Shown in pieces: positions 1 to 12,255 of a DNA stretch of 64,000 bases. The notes beneath the pieces were generated by a model, which made no database searches, was not told the origin of the DNA, and saw only the letters and a list, made by a program, of their open reading frames with translations. This stretch comes from Aquarana catesbeiana (Eukaryota; Chordata; Amphibia; Anura; Ranidae). The stretch is from assembly GCF_042186555.1 (NCBI RefSeq), contig NC_133333.1, forward strand, positions 67,959,555-68,023,554. Direction: 5' to 3'. The stretch's first letter is position 1. Each line of letters opens with the position of its first letter. The position numbers and the translations under genes were made by a program.

Positions 1-171
1 AGCTAGCCGAACCTAGCCGAGGCTATCTATGTATATGGGCGGGACTACGAGAGGAGCTGAAAGCGGCCGAGAGCTGTCGAGATATACAGGACCGGCTCTG
101 TGTACTCAGCGGCGCCATTTTCAAACTGCAGTGACACTGACATGTCACTGCAGTTTAACTGCAGCCTGGGC

Positions 172-590
172 AAGGCTGCAAATGAACACTGACAAAGCTG
201 CAGATGGGCACTGACAAGGCTGCAGATGGGCAATGACAAGGCTGCAGATGGGCAATGACAAGGCTGCAAGGCTGCAAATGACTGCAAGGCTGCAAATGAC
301 ACCAAGGCTGCAAATGACACCAAGGCTGCAAAAGACACCAAGGCTGCAAATGACTGCAAGGCTGCAAATGACACCAAGGCTGCAAATGACACCAAGGCTG
401 CAAATGACTGCAAAGCTGCAAATGACACCAAGGCTGCAAATGACACCAAGGCTGCAAGGCTTCAAATGACACCAAGGCTGCAAATGACACTGACAAGGCT
501 GCAAAGGCTGCAAATGACACTGGACAAGCATGCAGATGAACGCAGTGCAAGGCTGCAGATGGACACTGATAAGGCTGCATTGATGGGCAT
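172..590. repeat. Minisatellite, 18-bp unit
   Basis: The unit AAGGCTGCAAATGACACC and close variants repeat head to tail more than 20 times. Slightly longer variants containing GCAGATGGGCA lie at the left edge. Because 18 is a multiple of three, several frames stay open across it on the - strand. Those frames are low-complexity and I do not call them genes. Confidence 0.9.
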
Positions 591-740
591 TTAAGTTTTT
601 TTCCTTTAAAACATTTTTTCCTTAAAATTCCCTCCTAAACTTGGGGTGCGTGTTACGGTATAAGCCGGCATGTGTTATACGCCGGCGCATGTTATATGCC
701 GATAAATACGGTATATACATTATACATACAGTCAGTCTCA
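591..740. other. AT-rich spacer with a CGGCGTATAACA-type repeat end
   Basis: Between the 18-bp array and the next array lies an AT-rich stretch. It is followed by three imperfect copies of a short motif around GTTATACGCCGGCGC (about 650-705), ending in GATAAATACGGTA. This resembles the end of a short DNA-transposon derivative. I see no matching partner end, so the family is not assigned. Confidence 0.4.
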
Positions 741-847
741 TATATCTCCACTGTATCCAGTTTAGCTAGATCTGACTACAGTTCGTTCCTGGTGTACTGT
801 TTCTAATATACTTCAGGCAGGCAGGTGATTCAGTTAGCTGCAGTGTA

Positions 848-897
<50 letters not shown>

Positions 898-912
898 TCA
901 GTCTTGTGTGTG

Positions 913-969
<57 letters not shown>

Positions 970-1325
970 ACTGTATCGAGTTTAGCTAGATCTGACTGCA
1001 GTCTGTTCCTGGTGTACTGTTTCTAATATACTTTCAGGCAGGCAGGTGATTCAGTGAGCTGCAGTGCATAAAATATATACAGTCTCCTACATATATATCC
1101 ACTGCATTCTAGTCTAGCCAAGCCTATATCTGACTGCAGGCCATTCCTGGTGTACATTTTCAAATACACTTTCAGGCAGGCAGGCAGGCAGGTGATTCAG
1201 TGATCTGCAGTGCATAAAATATATATACAGTCTCCTATATATATATATCCACTGCATTCTAGTCTAGCCAAGCCTATATCTGACTGCAGGCCATTCCTGG
1301 TGTATATTTTCAAATACACTTTGAG
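740..1325 (+). repeat. hAT 1 5' subterminal array, about 135-150-bp monomer (part 1)
   Basis: At least four monomers share the landmarks TATATCCACTG, CTAGTCTAGCCAAGCC, CTGACTGCAGGCCATTCC, a (CAGG)n run and GATCTGCAGTGCAT. The first two monomers (740-1,075) differ: they read TTTAGCTAGATCTGACT and include long TA tracts. The array continues at 2,338-2,850 after a Tc1 relic. It sits directly upstream of the element 1 transposase, in the same relative place as the arrays of elements 2 and 3. Confidence 0.85.
852..967. repeat. Two (TA)n microsatellites
   Basis: Nearly pure TA runs occur at about 852-894 and 917-967, inside the subterminal array. Similar TA runs sit at the matching place in elements 2 (24,282-24,398) and 3 (61,860-61,907). 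Confidence 0.9.
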
Positions 1326-2337
1326 GCGAGAGAGGTAAAGAAGAACCCAAAGATCACTGTGGCTGAGCTCCAGAGATGCAGTCGGGAGATGGGAGAAAGT
1401 TGTAGAAAGTCAACCATCACTGCAGCCCTCCACCAGTCTGGGCTTTATGGCAGAGTGGCCCGATGGAAGCCTCTCCTCAGTGCAAGACACATGAAATCCT
1501 GCATGGAGTTTGCTCAAAAATACCTGAAGGACTCCAAGATGGTGAGAAATAAGATTCTTTGGTCTGATGAGACCAAGATAGAACTTTTTGACCTTAATTC
1601 TAAGCGATATGTGTGGAGAAAACCAGGCACTGCTCATCACCTGTCCAATACAGTCCCAACAGTAAAGCATGGTGGTGGCAGCATCATACTGTGGGGGTGT
1701 TTTTCACCTGCAGGGACAGGACGACTGGTTGCAATCGAGGGAAAGATGAATGTGGCCAAGTACAGGGATGTCCTGAACGAAAACCTTCTCCAGAGTGCTC
1801 AGGACCTCAGACTGGGCCGAAGGTTTACCTTCCAACAAGACAATGACCCTAAGCACACAGCTAAAATAACGAAGGCGTGGCTTCACAACAACTCTGTGAC
1901 TGTTCTTGAATGGCCCAGCCAGAGCCCTGACTTAAACTCAACTGAAGCATCTCTGGAGAGACCTAAAAATGGCTGTCCACCAATGTTTACCATCCAACCT
2001 GACAGAACCAGAGTGGATCTGCAAGGAGGAATGGCAGAGGATCCCCAAATCCAGGTGTGAAAAACTTGTTGTATAAGACTCATGGCTGTATTAGATCAAA
2101 AGGGTGCTTCTACTAAATACTGAGCAAAGGGTCTGAATACTTAGGACCATGTGATATTTCAGGTTTTTTTTTTTATAAATCTGCAAAAATGTCAACAATT
2201 CTGTGTTTTTTTCTGTCAATATGGGGTGCTTTGTGTACATTAATGAGGAAAAAAATTAACTTAAATAATTTTAGTAAATGGCTGCAATAAAACAAAGAGT
2301 GAAAAATTTAAGGGGGTCTGAATACTTTCCATCCCCA
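1326..2337 (+). mobile_element. Tc1/mariner element, 5' truncated
   Basis: A Tc1-type element interrupts the subterminal array. The right end reads GGGTCTGAATACTTTCC and then CCCCACTGTA, typical of the inverted-repeat end of vertebrate Tc1 elements. No matching left inverted repeat is present: the sequence begins abruptly inside the coding region at about 1,326. About 60 bp of the array monomer is missing at the junction, so the left side was deleted after insertion. Confidence 0.85.
1359..2071 (+). pseudogene. Tc1 transposase, truncated and frameshifted
   Basis: The reading frame matches the catalytic part of Tc1-family transposases. It includes KILWSDETKIELF (first Asp), FTFQQDNDPKHTA (second Asp) and SPDLNSTE (Glu), followed by the GGGS..WGCFS region between them. 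The paired-like N-terminal DNA-binding domain (about 100 residues) is missing. Immediately after the catalytic Glu an extra base shifts the frame. The expected C-terminus continues in the next frame to a stop near 2,071. The gene is dead: it has no N-terminus, no left inverted repeat and a frameshift. Confidence 0.9.
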
Positions 2338-2850
2338 CTGTATATATCCACTGCATTCTAGTCTAGCAAAGCCTATATCTGACTGCAGGCCATTCCTGGT
2401 GTACATTTTCAAATACACTTTCAGGCAGGCAGGCAGGCAGGTGATTCAGTGATCTGTAGTGCATTAAATATACAGTCTCCTACATATATATATCCACTGC
2501 ATTCTAGTCTAGCCAAGCCTATATCTGACTGCAGGCCATTCCTGGTGTACGTTTTTAAATATACTTTCAGGCAGGTGATTCAGTGATCTGCAGTGCATAA
2601 TATATATATAGTCTCTTACATATATATCCACTGCATTCTAGTCTAGCCAAGCCTATATCTGACTGCAGGCCATTCCTGCTGTACATTTTCAAATATACTT
2701 TCAGGCAGGCAGGCAGGTGATTCTGTGATCTGCAGTGCATTAAATATATATATATATACAGTAGCCTACATATATATTGTATATCCACTGCACTCTAGTC
2801 TAGCCAAGCCTATATCTGACTGCAGGCCATTCCTGGCGTACTTTTTCAGG
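2338..2850 (+). repeat. hAT 1 5' subterminal array (part 2)
   Basis: This is the continuation of the 135-150-bp monomers after the Tc1 insert, with landmarks at about 2,350, 2,496, 2,630 and 2,790. The last monomer runs into the start of the hAT transposase at 2,879. Its closing words CTGCAGGCCATT also precede the start codon in element 2, which shows that the array end is homologous between copies. Confidence 0.85.
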
Positions 2851-2878
2851 CATGGTTTTGCTAATAAAATTTTACAGC

Positions 2879-5800
2879 ATGTCTGGAAGGCCACCAAGGA
2901 GAGGCAGGCGCTCACAGGCCACTAAAAGAGGGCAAGCAGGCTCTGTGTCTACAGCCAACAGTGCTGGTCATGGATGCGGTGCATCCTCAGCACGTGGTCG
3001 TGGGGCACGCTTGTCCTTTTTTTGGCAGCTGGCCGTGTTGATCCACAACATGCAGAAGAGTTGGTAGAGTGGATAACTAAGCCGTGCTCATCATCCTCAT
3101 CCTCTGTCACCCAGGCTCAGAGTAGTTTGCCTGCCAATGCAGCTGCCAAAGCGGACTATTCCAATGTCAATTACAATGTCATCAGTCACTCCTTCCCTAG
3201 CCCCACCATCATGCACAGAGGAGTCGCCCAAACTGTTCGACCACAGTGTCGGGTACATGCTGCAGGAGGATGCGCAGCGCTTTGAAGGCTCTGATGATGG
3301 TACCCAGGTTGAGGAAGGCAGTAACGTGAGCCCAGAGAGAGGGGGTGCCCAAGAAGGACAAGAAACTGGCAGTCATATTCCCCCAGCTGCAGCATACTGC
3401 CAGGTTTGCTCCAGTGACGAGGAGGGAGGGGATGATGAGGTCACTGAATCTACGTGGGTGCCTGATAGAAGAGAGGAGGAGGAGGCACATCTCCAATGAG
3501 GCAGGATGCCCTCCAGGGGCCAGCTTAAGGGCAGCCACCAGACTGCATCACACCGCAGAGCTCTGCATGTGCAGGGCGCTGCTGACTCCCCTCCCCTCTG
3601 GGCCTTTTTTGATACGTGTGCAGCAGATCACACGATTGCTGTTTGCAACATATGTCTGAAGCGTATCAAGCATGGCCAAAACAGCAGCCACTTGGGCACC
3701 ACATGCTTGACCAGACATATGTCGACCTCCCAGGCAGTCCGTTGGCAACAGTATTTAAAAGACCCACACCAAAGAACAAGGCAGATCTCTCCTTGCTCCT
3801 CATCAGCTGGGATCTCCAGCCCCACTATACCTTCAGTCCTCTCAGAAACCTGCACTGAGAGGAATAAAGGTGTAGAATTAGGTGTGCCAAGTACTTGTGG
3901 GCAATCTGCTATCACTACACCAACATCCAATTGTAGCAGTCAAATTTCCCTACCCCAGTTGCTAAACCATCAAAAGAAATTCGGTCCCAGCCATCCACAT
4001 GCTCAGCGGCTGAATGCTAGCTTGGCTTAATTGCTAGAACTCCATCTGCTGCCTTTTCAGCTGGTAGACTGTGCCCCCTTTTGTGGATTTGTGGAATGTG
4101 TGGTACCTCAGTGGCAGGTTCCCAAATGCCATATCTTTTCACGGAAGGCCATTCTGGCTCTCTACCAGCATGTGGATGGCAATGTCTTGGCCTCGTTGGA
4201 CAGGGCGGTCAGTGGTAAGGTGCATATTACCGCTGACTCATGGTACAGCAGGCATGGACAGGGACGTTACCTTTCTTTCACGGAGCACTGGGTAACTCTG
4301 CTGGCAGCTGGGAAGGATGCAGGAAAGGGTGCAGTATTGTTGGAGCTTGTTCCGCCACCACACCTCCAAAATGCTAGCAGTGGTGATTCTGCCACACCTC
4401 TCTCCTCCATCCACTTCTCTTCTTCTTCGTCTATGGCCTCTTCCTCTGCAGATTTGTCCTCGGAACCAGCAGTGCTCCGTAGGCGTTCAAGGGGCTACGC
4501 AAGCACTCAGGTAAAAAGATGCCATGCGGTGCTTGAGTTGGTCTGCTTAGGGGATAGGAGCCACACTGGAGCAGAGATTCTGTCAGCTTTGTAGGGGCAG
4601 ACTCAGAGGTGGTTGATGTCACGCCAGCTTTAGCCAGGAATGGTGGTTTGCGACAATGGCACCAACCTCCTCCCTGCCCTCCAACAGGGACACTTGACTC
4701 ATGTTCCCTGTTTGGCTCACATCCTTAATTTGGTGGTGCAGCGGTTCTTGTGCAGGTACCCAGGCTTACAGGATCTCCTGAGACAGGGCAGGAAAGTCTG
4801 TGGGCATTTCCGCCAGTCATATAATGCCAGTGCTCAGCTGGCTGACCTTCAAAAGGAATGCAACCTGCCCAAGAACCGCCTCATTTATGACATGCCCACA
4901 AGGTGGAACACAATGTTGGCAATGCTGCAGTGGCTGCACACGCAGCAGAGGGCCGTCAGTGAGTACCTGTGTGAGTATGGCACCAGGACAGGGTCAGGGG
5001 AGCTTGGCTTTTATTCGCCACGCCAGTGGCTACTGATCAAGGATGCATGCACTGTCCTGTCACCATTTGAGGAGGCCACGAGGATGGTGAGCAGTGACAG
5101 TGCATGCATCAGTGATACTGTCCCTCTTGTCTGTTGGAGCACACGCTTCATGGAATAATGGACAGGGCACTTGAGACAGAACAGAGGGAGGAAGAGGAGG
5201 ACTTCCTTACCTCTCAAGGCCCCATTTATCCAGACAGTATTCCTGTGGGCCCGCAGATCACACAGGAAGAGGAGGAGGATGATGATTTCATTAGCATGGA
5301 GGAGGAGCCTAACACTCAGCATCAGCAGCAGTCTTCAGGGGATCGTTTTCAGTCCTCAGAAACCCATGGACTTGGCTGGGAGGAGGTGGCTGTGGATCAT
5401 GTCATCCTTAGTGACCCAGAGGACTCCGGATTGAATGCCTCAGCAAACCTTCACTGCATGGCCACCCTGATCCTGCAAAGCCTGCGAAAAGACCCTCAGG
5501 TTCATAGTATCAAGGAGAGGGATCATTACTGGCTGGCAACCCTTCTTGATAAGCGTTACAGGGGTAAGGTTGCGGAACTTATCCAGCCTTCGCAGAGGGA
5601 GCAGAGGATGAAACATCTTCAGGAGGCCTTGCAGAAAGCTTTGTGCAATTCGTTTCCAGAGCCTGGGAGGTTACAATTTCCTGGTCCTCCTGGACAACGT
5701 GCTGCTGAGGCTTCGGTCAGTCACAGAAGGAGCGGTGGAGAAGGTGGCCTTCTGACCGATGCACTCAGACAATTCTTTAGTCCACAGCCCCAAGGTCTAA

Positions 5801-6100
5801 TCGGTTCCAGCAACCATCGCCAGCGTCTGATTTACATGGTGCAGGAATACCTAGGGGCAAGATCAGACGTGGAGACCTTTCCAATCAAAAATCCACCGGG
5901 TTACTGGGTCTTAAGGATGGATCACTGGCTGGAGCTTGCACAGTATGCAATTGAGCTACTGGCCTGTCCTGCATCCAGCGCTCTTTCTGAACGCACTTTC
6001 AGTGCTGCTGGAGGCTTTGTAACCGATCACAGAGTCAGGTGATCAGCTCACCTTCATAAAAATGAATCAGTCTTCGATCACCAGCTACCGAGCACCTAAT
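2879..6100 (+). pseudogene. hAT transposase, element 1 (decayed)
   Basis: This is a cut-and-paste transposase relic. The start ATG at 2,879 opens with MSGRPPRRGRRSQ, shared with the other copies. In order I see a Ser/Glu-rich N-terminal region and a BED zinc finger (VCNICLKRI..TCLTRHM, about 3,640-3,720). Next come the RNase H-like core (HITADSW near 4,230; VVCDNGTN near 4,650), an acidic insert (about 5,180-5,330) and the hAT C-terminal dimerisation segment (LACPASSALSERTFSAAGG, about 5,965). Frame changes near 3,030, 3,200 and 5,150 and in-frame stops near 3,497, 4,028, 4,592 and 4,631 make it non-functional. Both core Asp residues and the Glu of SERTFS remain readable. Confidence 0.9.
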
Positions 6101-6162
6101 GCTGGTGTAACCGATTAATTTTTCTATGAATGTGAGATCCCTTGAAGACTGCCTATGCTGAG

Positions 6163-7190
6163 TAGGGATGTTCCGAACACCCCCAGGTTCGTTTCGCACC
6201 ATAACCTGCGAACGGACCGAAAGTTTACACAAACTTTAGAACTCCTTTAAAGTTTATGGTACTCGAATGTTTGAAATCAAAAGTGCTAATTTCAAAGGCT
6301 AATATGCAAGTTATTGTCCTAAAAAGGGTTTGGGGACCCAGGTCCTGCCCCAGGGGACATGTATTAATGCAAAAAAAAGTTTTAAAAATATCATTTTTTT
6401 CAGGAGCAGTGATTTTAATGATGCTTAAAGTGAAAAAAAGTAAAATATTCCTTTAAATATCGTACCTGGGGGGTGTCTATAGTATGCCTGTAATGTGGCG
6501 CGTGTTTCCTGTGCTTAGAACAGTCCCTGCACAAAATGACATTTTTAAAGGAATAAAAGTCATTTAAAACTGCTTGCGGCTTTAATATAATGTCAGGTCC
6601 CGGCAATATGGATGAAAATCAGTGAGACAAACGGCATCGGTTCCCCCCCTCCCCCCCCCGGTCCATTACCAGGCCCTTTAAATCTTGTATGGATATTAAG
6701 GGGAACCCCGCACCCAAATTAAAAAAAGGAAAGGCGTGGGGCCCCCAGGCCCTATATACTCTGAACAGCAGTATACAGGCGGTGCAAACAAGACAGGGAC
6801 AGTAGGTATGTTGTTAAGTAGAATCTGTTTGTAATTTTGAACTGGTACATTTTTAAAGTGCAGCTCCAGCCAAAAAATCTATTTTTAAGCTTTTTGGAAA
6901 ACATAGGAAAGGGTTATCACCCCTGTAACATTTGTTTTGCTGTCTGTGCACCTGTTCAGAAGATTTCACCTCACTTTCTGTCCCAATGACCAATGTTTTT
7001 TGGAAATGTGGGGTTTTTAGTGAAACAAGGATCGGTGATAAAGCATCAGTGAAGAGGAGACAGGTTTTTTCCCATATTAACTCTTACAGGAGAGAATTTC
7101 CCTTCCTAGGGGTGGATTTCATCTCACTTCCTGTTGTCTCCTTCTGTTTGCAAGTAGGAGTTGTTTGTAAGTTGGATTTTTGAAAATAAG
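6163..7190 (-). other. hAT 2 3' terminal and subterminal region
   Basis: There are no genes here. The outer 270 bp (TAGGGATG, then repeated GGTTCG and GCGAACGG words, then GGTTTGGGGACCC and AGTGATTTTAATGATGCTTAA) is shared by every hAT copy and foldback in the window. The inner part (6,430-7,190) is shared with 53,920-54,670 and, reversed, with 26,180-26,880 plus 37,929-38,320. It defines the conserved 3' side of the family. Confidence 0.75.
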
Positions 7191-7199
7191 GGCCTGTCC

Positions 7200-7965
7200 T
7201 ATATAATCTGCAGAAATTGGGGCCTTAGGTGTTGGTGTTGCCACAACACTGTAAGCCCTCACAGTTACTCTTGGTGAGCTCAGGAATGGGCCCTGCTGTG
7301 AAATATTAGATCAAGAATTGTAATTACATGCCATTGTTGAACAGTGGTAGAAAAATTGGGCCTTTGGTGGTGGTGGTGCTGGTGCCACAACACTGTAAGC
7401 CCTCACAGTTACTCTTGGTGGGCACGGGAATGGGCCCTGCTGTGAAATATTAGATCAAGAATTGTAATTACATGTCCCTGTTGAACAGGGGCAGAAAAAT
7501 TGGGCCTTAGGCACTGGTGCCACAACACTGCAACCCCTCACAGATGCTATAGTTGGAGCGCAGGAATGAGCCCTGCTGCAAAGTATTGCATCAAAAATTG
7601 TAATTATACGCCCCTGTTAAACAGGGGCTTAAAATCTGGGCCTTGGGCACTGGTGCTGGTGCCAAAATACTGCAACCCCTCACAGATACTCTAGTTGGAG
7701 TGCAGGAATTAGCTCTGCTGCAAAGTATTGCATCAAAAATTGTAATTACACACCCCTGTTAAACAGGGGCAGAAAAATTGGGCCTTGGGCACTGGTGCTG
7801 GTGCCACAACACTGCAACCCCTCACAGATACTCTAGTTGGAGTGTAGGAATGAGCCCTGCTGCGAAGTATTGCATCAAAAATTGTAATTACACGCCCCTG
7901 TTAAACGTGCAGAAAAATTGGGCCTTGGCCACTGGTGGCGGTGCCCAGAACCAAAAATGTTCTTA
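7200..7965 (-). repeat. hAT 2 3' array, about 141-bp monomer
   Basis: About five monomers are reverse complements of those at 24,860-26,170. Each holds a variant of the palindrome GCCCCTGTTTAACAGGGGC and the words CACAACACTG and AATTGTAATTACA. The array lies between the transposase and the 3' end. Confidence 0.88.
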
Positions 7966-8059
7966 CAAGCTATCAGCATGAAAATTGAGGAGGAAGAGGA
8001 TTGTCACTCAGCATAACAGGATAGTCACTTGGCATCAGCATAGTCTTGAAGGGATTTCA

Positions 8060-8660
8060 CATTTAAAAAAAATCAATCAGTTACATCAGCATCAGGTGCT
8101 TGGTAGCTGGTGATCCAAGACTGATTCATTTTTATGAAGGTCAGCCGATCGACTGATTCGGTGGACAAGCGCACCCTGTAATCGGTTACAAAGGCTCCAG
8201 CAGCACTGATTGTGCGTTCCGAAAGAACGCTGGATGCAGGACAGGCCAGTATCTCAACTGCATACTGTGCAAGCTCTGGCCAGTGATCCATCCTCAAGAC
8301 CCAGTAACCCAGAGGATTTTTAGCGGGAAAGGTGTCCCGGTTTGATCTTGCCCCTAGGTTTTCCTGCACCATGTGAATCAGACGCTGGAGATGGTTGCTG
8401 GAACTGATCGTACCTTGGGGCTGCGGACTAAAAAATTGTCTGAACGCATCGGTCAGATGGCCACCTTCTCTACCGCTCCTTCTTTCACTGACCGAAGCCT
8501 CAGCAACACGGTTGTCCAGGAGGACCAGGAAATTGTAACCTCCCAGGCTCTGGAAACGCATTGCACAAACCTTTCTGCAAGGCCTCCTGAAGATGTTTCA
8601 TCCTCTGCTCCCTCTGCGATGGCAAGATAAGGTCCGCAACCTGTAAATGATCCCTTGAAG
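8060..8660 (-). pseudogene. hAT transposase C-terminus, second copy inside element 2
   Basis: This is a partial copy on the - strand. It carries the C-terminal third: an EGAxDE-type linker, MVQENLGARSN, LGYWVLRMDHWPELAQ and LACPASSVLSERTISAAG near 8,210-8,330. A short acidic segment at about 8,660-8,727 comes from further upstream in the gene, so the middle was lost. It leads directly into the element's 3' region. It is a second C-terminus because a complete one already exists at 9,030-9,880, which shows rearrangement within the element. Confidence 0.8.
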
Positions 8661-8727
8661 ACTGCTAGTGATGCTGAGTGCCAGGCTCCAACTCCATGCT
8701 GACACAATCCTCCTCCTCCTTTTTTTT

Positions 8728-8987
8728 CACTTTAAGCATCATTAAAATCACTGCTCCTGAGAAAACGCCCATTTTTAAAACTTTTTTTGCATTGATACAT
8801 GTCCCCTGGGGCAGGACCCGGGTCCCCAAACCCTCTTTAGGACAATAACTTGCATATTAGCCTTTTAAATTAGCACTTTTGATTTCGAACGTTCAAGTCC
8901 CATAAACTTTAAAGGGGTTCTAAAGGTTGCGTGAACTTTCGGTCTGTTCGCAGGTTATGGTGCGAACCGAACCTGGGGGTGTCCCTA
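8728..8987 (-). other. Orphan hAT terminus inside element 2
   Basis: About 260 bp is nearly the same as 6,163-6,430, ending GTCCCTA at 8,987 (TAGGGAC on the - strand). It abuts the same target word (CTATGCTGAG on the - strand) that element 2 occupies in element 1. No partner end is found: the other side joins transposase sequence at an A-rich tract near 8,727. Confidence 0.7.
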
Positions 8988-9019
8988 CTCAGCATAGGCA
9001 GTCTTCAAGGGATCTCACA

Positions 9020-11943
9020 TTCATAGAAAAATTATTCGGTTACATCAGCATCAGGTGCTTGGTAGCTGGTGATCGAAGACTGATTCATTTTTATGAAGGT
9101 GAGCTGATCAACTGAGTCTGTGGGCAGGCACACTCTGTGATCGGTTACAAAGCCTCCAGCAGCACTGAATGTGCGTTCAGAAAGAACACTGGATGCAGGA
9201 TAGGCCAGTAGCTCAATTGCATATTGTGCAAGCTCCGGCCAGTGATCCATCCTCAAGACCCAGTAACCCAGTGGATTTTCTATTGGAAAGGTCTCCAGGT
9301 CTGATCTTGCCCCTAGGTATTCCTGCACCATGTAAATCAGACGCTGGCTATGGTTGCTGGAACCGATCAGAACTTGGGGCTGCGGACTAAAGAATTGTCT
9401 GAACGCATCGGTCAGGCAGCCACCTTCTCCACCGCTCCTTCTGTGACTGACCGAAGCCTCAGTAACACGTTGTCCAGGAGGACCAGGAAATTATAACCTC
9501 CCAGGCCCTGGAAACGAATTGCACAAACCGTTCTGCAAGGCCTCCTGAAGATGTTTCATCCTCTGCTCCCTCTGCGAAGGCTGGATAAGTTCCGCAACCT
9601 TACCCAAGGGTGGATCAAGAAGGGTTGCCAGCCAGTAATGATCCCTCTCCTTGATACCACAAATCCGAGGGTCTTTTTTCGCAGGCTTTGCAGGATCAGG
9701 GTGGCCATGCAGGGAAGGTTTGCTGAGGCATTCAATCCGGAGTCCTCTGGGTCACTAAGGATGACATGATCCACAGCCACCTCCTCCCAGCCATGTACAA
9801 GTCCATGGGTTTCTGAGGACTGAAAACAATCCCTTGAAGACTGCTGCTGATGCTGAGTGCTAGGCTCCTCCTCCATGCTGTTGTCCTCCTCCTCGTCCTC
9901 TTCCTGTGTGATCGGCGGGCACGCAGGAACGCTGTCTGGATAAAGGGGCCTTGAGCGGTAAGGAATTCCTCCTCTTCCTCCCTCTGTTCTGCCTCAAGTG
10001 CCCTGTCCATTATTCCACGCAGCGTGTGCTCCAACAGGTGGACAAGAGGGACAGTGTCACTGATGCATGCACTGTCACTGCTCACCAAACAGGGCACATG
10101 GGTCAGTTGTCCCTGTCGGAGGGCGGAGAGGAGGTTGGTGCCATTATCGCAAACCAACATACCTGGCTTAAGCTGGCGTGGTGTCAACCACCTCTGAATC
10201 TGCCCCTGCAGAGCTGACAGAATCTCTGCCCCAGTGTGGCTCCTGTCCCCCAAGCACACCAGCTCAAGCACCGCATGGCATCTTTTTGCCTGCGCACTTG
10301 CTTAGCACCTTGATCACCTACGGAGCACCGCTGGTTCCGAGGACAAATCAACACAGGAAGAGGCCATGGAGGAAGAAGAAGAGGAGGGGGTGGAGGAGAG
10401 AGGTGTGGCAGAATCACCACTAGTAGAATTTTGGAGGCGTGGTGGCAGAACAACCTCTAACACTACTACACCCTGTCCTGCATCCTTCCCAGCTGCCAGA
10501 AGAGTCACCCAGTGCGCGGTGAAAGATAGGTAACGTCCCTGTCCATGCCTGTTGGACCATGAGTCAGCAGTAATATGCACCTTACCGCTGACCGCCCTGT
10601 CCAGCGAGGCCAAGACATTGCCTTCCACATGCTGGTAGAGAGCCGGAATGCCTTCCATGAGAAAAAGTGACATCTGGGAACCTGCCACTGAGGAACAGCA
10701 CATTCCACACACTCACGGAAGGGGGCAGAGTCTACCAACTGAAAAGGCAGCAGTTGAAGTGCTAGCAATTTAGCCAAGCAAGAATTCAACCACTGGGCAT
10801 GTGGATGGCTGGGAGGGAACTTTCGACGGTGCAGCAGCTGGCGCAGGGAAATTTGCCTGGTACAATCTGACGTCAGTGTATCGATAGCAGATTGCCCGCA
10901 CGTACTTGGCTGTGACACACCTAATTCTACACCTTCATTCCTCTCAGTGCAGGTTTCAGAGAAGACTGACGGTATAGTGGGGTTGGAGATCCCAGCTGAT
11001 GAGGAGCAAGGAGAGGTCCGCTTTGTTCTTTGGTGTGGGTCTTTTAGGTACTCTCGCCAATGAACTGCATGGCAGGTCGACATATGTCTGGTCAAGCATG
11101 TGGTGCCCAAGAGGGTGATGTTTTGGCCACGCTTGAGACATATGTTGCAAATAGCAGCAGTGGGATTTAATGCACTCATCTCAAAAAAGGCCCAGACCAA
11201 AGAACTTCTGGAATAACGCAGAGATAACAGTGCCCTCCACATGCGGAGCTCTGCGGTGTGATGCAGTTGGTGTGCTGCCCCTAAGTTGGCCCCTGGAGGG
11301 CATCCTGCCTTGTTGGAGATGTGCCTCCTTCTCCTCCTCCTCCTCTCTCCTATCAGGCACCCACGTGGAGTCAGTGACCTCAGCATCCCCTCCCTTCTCA
11401 TCACTGGAGCAAACCTGGCAGTATGCTGCAGCTGGGGGAACATGACTGACTGCCAGATTGCTGTCCTTCTTGGGCACCCCCTCTCTCTGGGCACATGTTA
11501 CTGCCTTCCTCTAGCTGGGTACCATCATCAGAGCCTTCAAAACGCTGGGCATCCTCCTGGAGCATGTACCCAACACTGTGGTCAAACAGTTCAGGGGACT
11601 CCTCAGGAGGACATGGTGGGGCTAGGGAAGGAGTGACTGATGCCATTGAGCCAAGGGAAGAGGCCGCATTGGCAGCTGCTTTGCCAGACAAAGAACTCTG
11701 AGCCTGGGTGAGAGAGGATGAGGAGGATGAGGACGGCTTGGTCATCCACTCTACCAAGTCTTCAGCATGTTGCGGCTCGACACGGCCAGCTGCTGAAAAA
11801 AAGGACAAGCGTGACTCACGGCCGTGTGCTTATGAGGATGCGACGTCTCCACGACCAGCACTGTTGCCTCTAGACACAGAGCCTGCTTGCCCTCTTTTAT
11901 TGGCTTGTGACTGTCTGCCTATCCTTGTTGGCCTTCCAGACAT
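9020..11943 (-). pseudogene. hAT transposase, element 2 (decayed)
   Basis: The start codon (- strand) is at 11,943, opening MSGRPTRIGRQSQ. The BED finger region is near 11,090-11,160. The core HITADSW lies near 10,570 and LVCDNGTN near 10,150. The C-terminal LAYPASSVLSERTFSAAG lies near 9,170-9,200. Compared with elements 1 and 3, roughly 110 codons are deleted after HVPCL (junction about 10,087). Several frameshifts are also present (near 11,830, 11,470, 10,650 and 9,800). Catalytic residues are readable but the gene cannot make the full protein. Confidence 0.88.
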
Positions 11944-11984
11944 ACTAATGGCCTGCAGTGAGATGTAGCTGCACAAAGCTGGGA

Positions 11985-12255
11985 TGTATATATATACTGA
12001 TACTGCAGCTAGCAGAATCAACTGCCTGCCTGTAGTATTATTAGTATGAGAACACCAGCAATTGTCTTCAGGTAGCTTTAAGTGCACACTGTGCAGAGGA
12101 CACAGTACACTAACTGTAAGTACTGCAGCTGCCTGCCTGTGATATTAATAGGATCAGAACACCAGCAATTGTCTTCAGGTAGCTTTAGGTGCACACTGTG
12201 CAGAGGACACAGTACACTAACTGTAAATACTGCAGCTGACAGCAATTGTCTTCAG
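11985..12255 (-). repeat. hAT 2 5' array, 107-bp monomer (part 1)
   Basis: Two and a half monomers share AGGTAGCTTTAGGTGCAC, CAGAGGACACAGTACAC, CTGCCTGCCTGTGG and CAGCAATTGTCTTCAG. The array is cut at 12,255 by a foldback element and resumes at 14,042. Confidence 0.9.

Noticed and set aside
172..590. Several 120-140-codon frames on the - strand across the minisatellite
   Set aside because: All three - frames stay open because the 18-bp unit has few stops. They encode simple repeats and have no start context or domain.
852..967. Telomere-like or centromeric sequence
   Set aside because: The tracts are simple TA runs. No TTAGGG arrays exist in the window, and the satellites found are tied to hAT elements.
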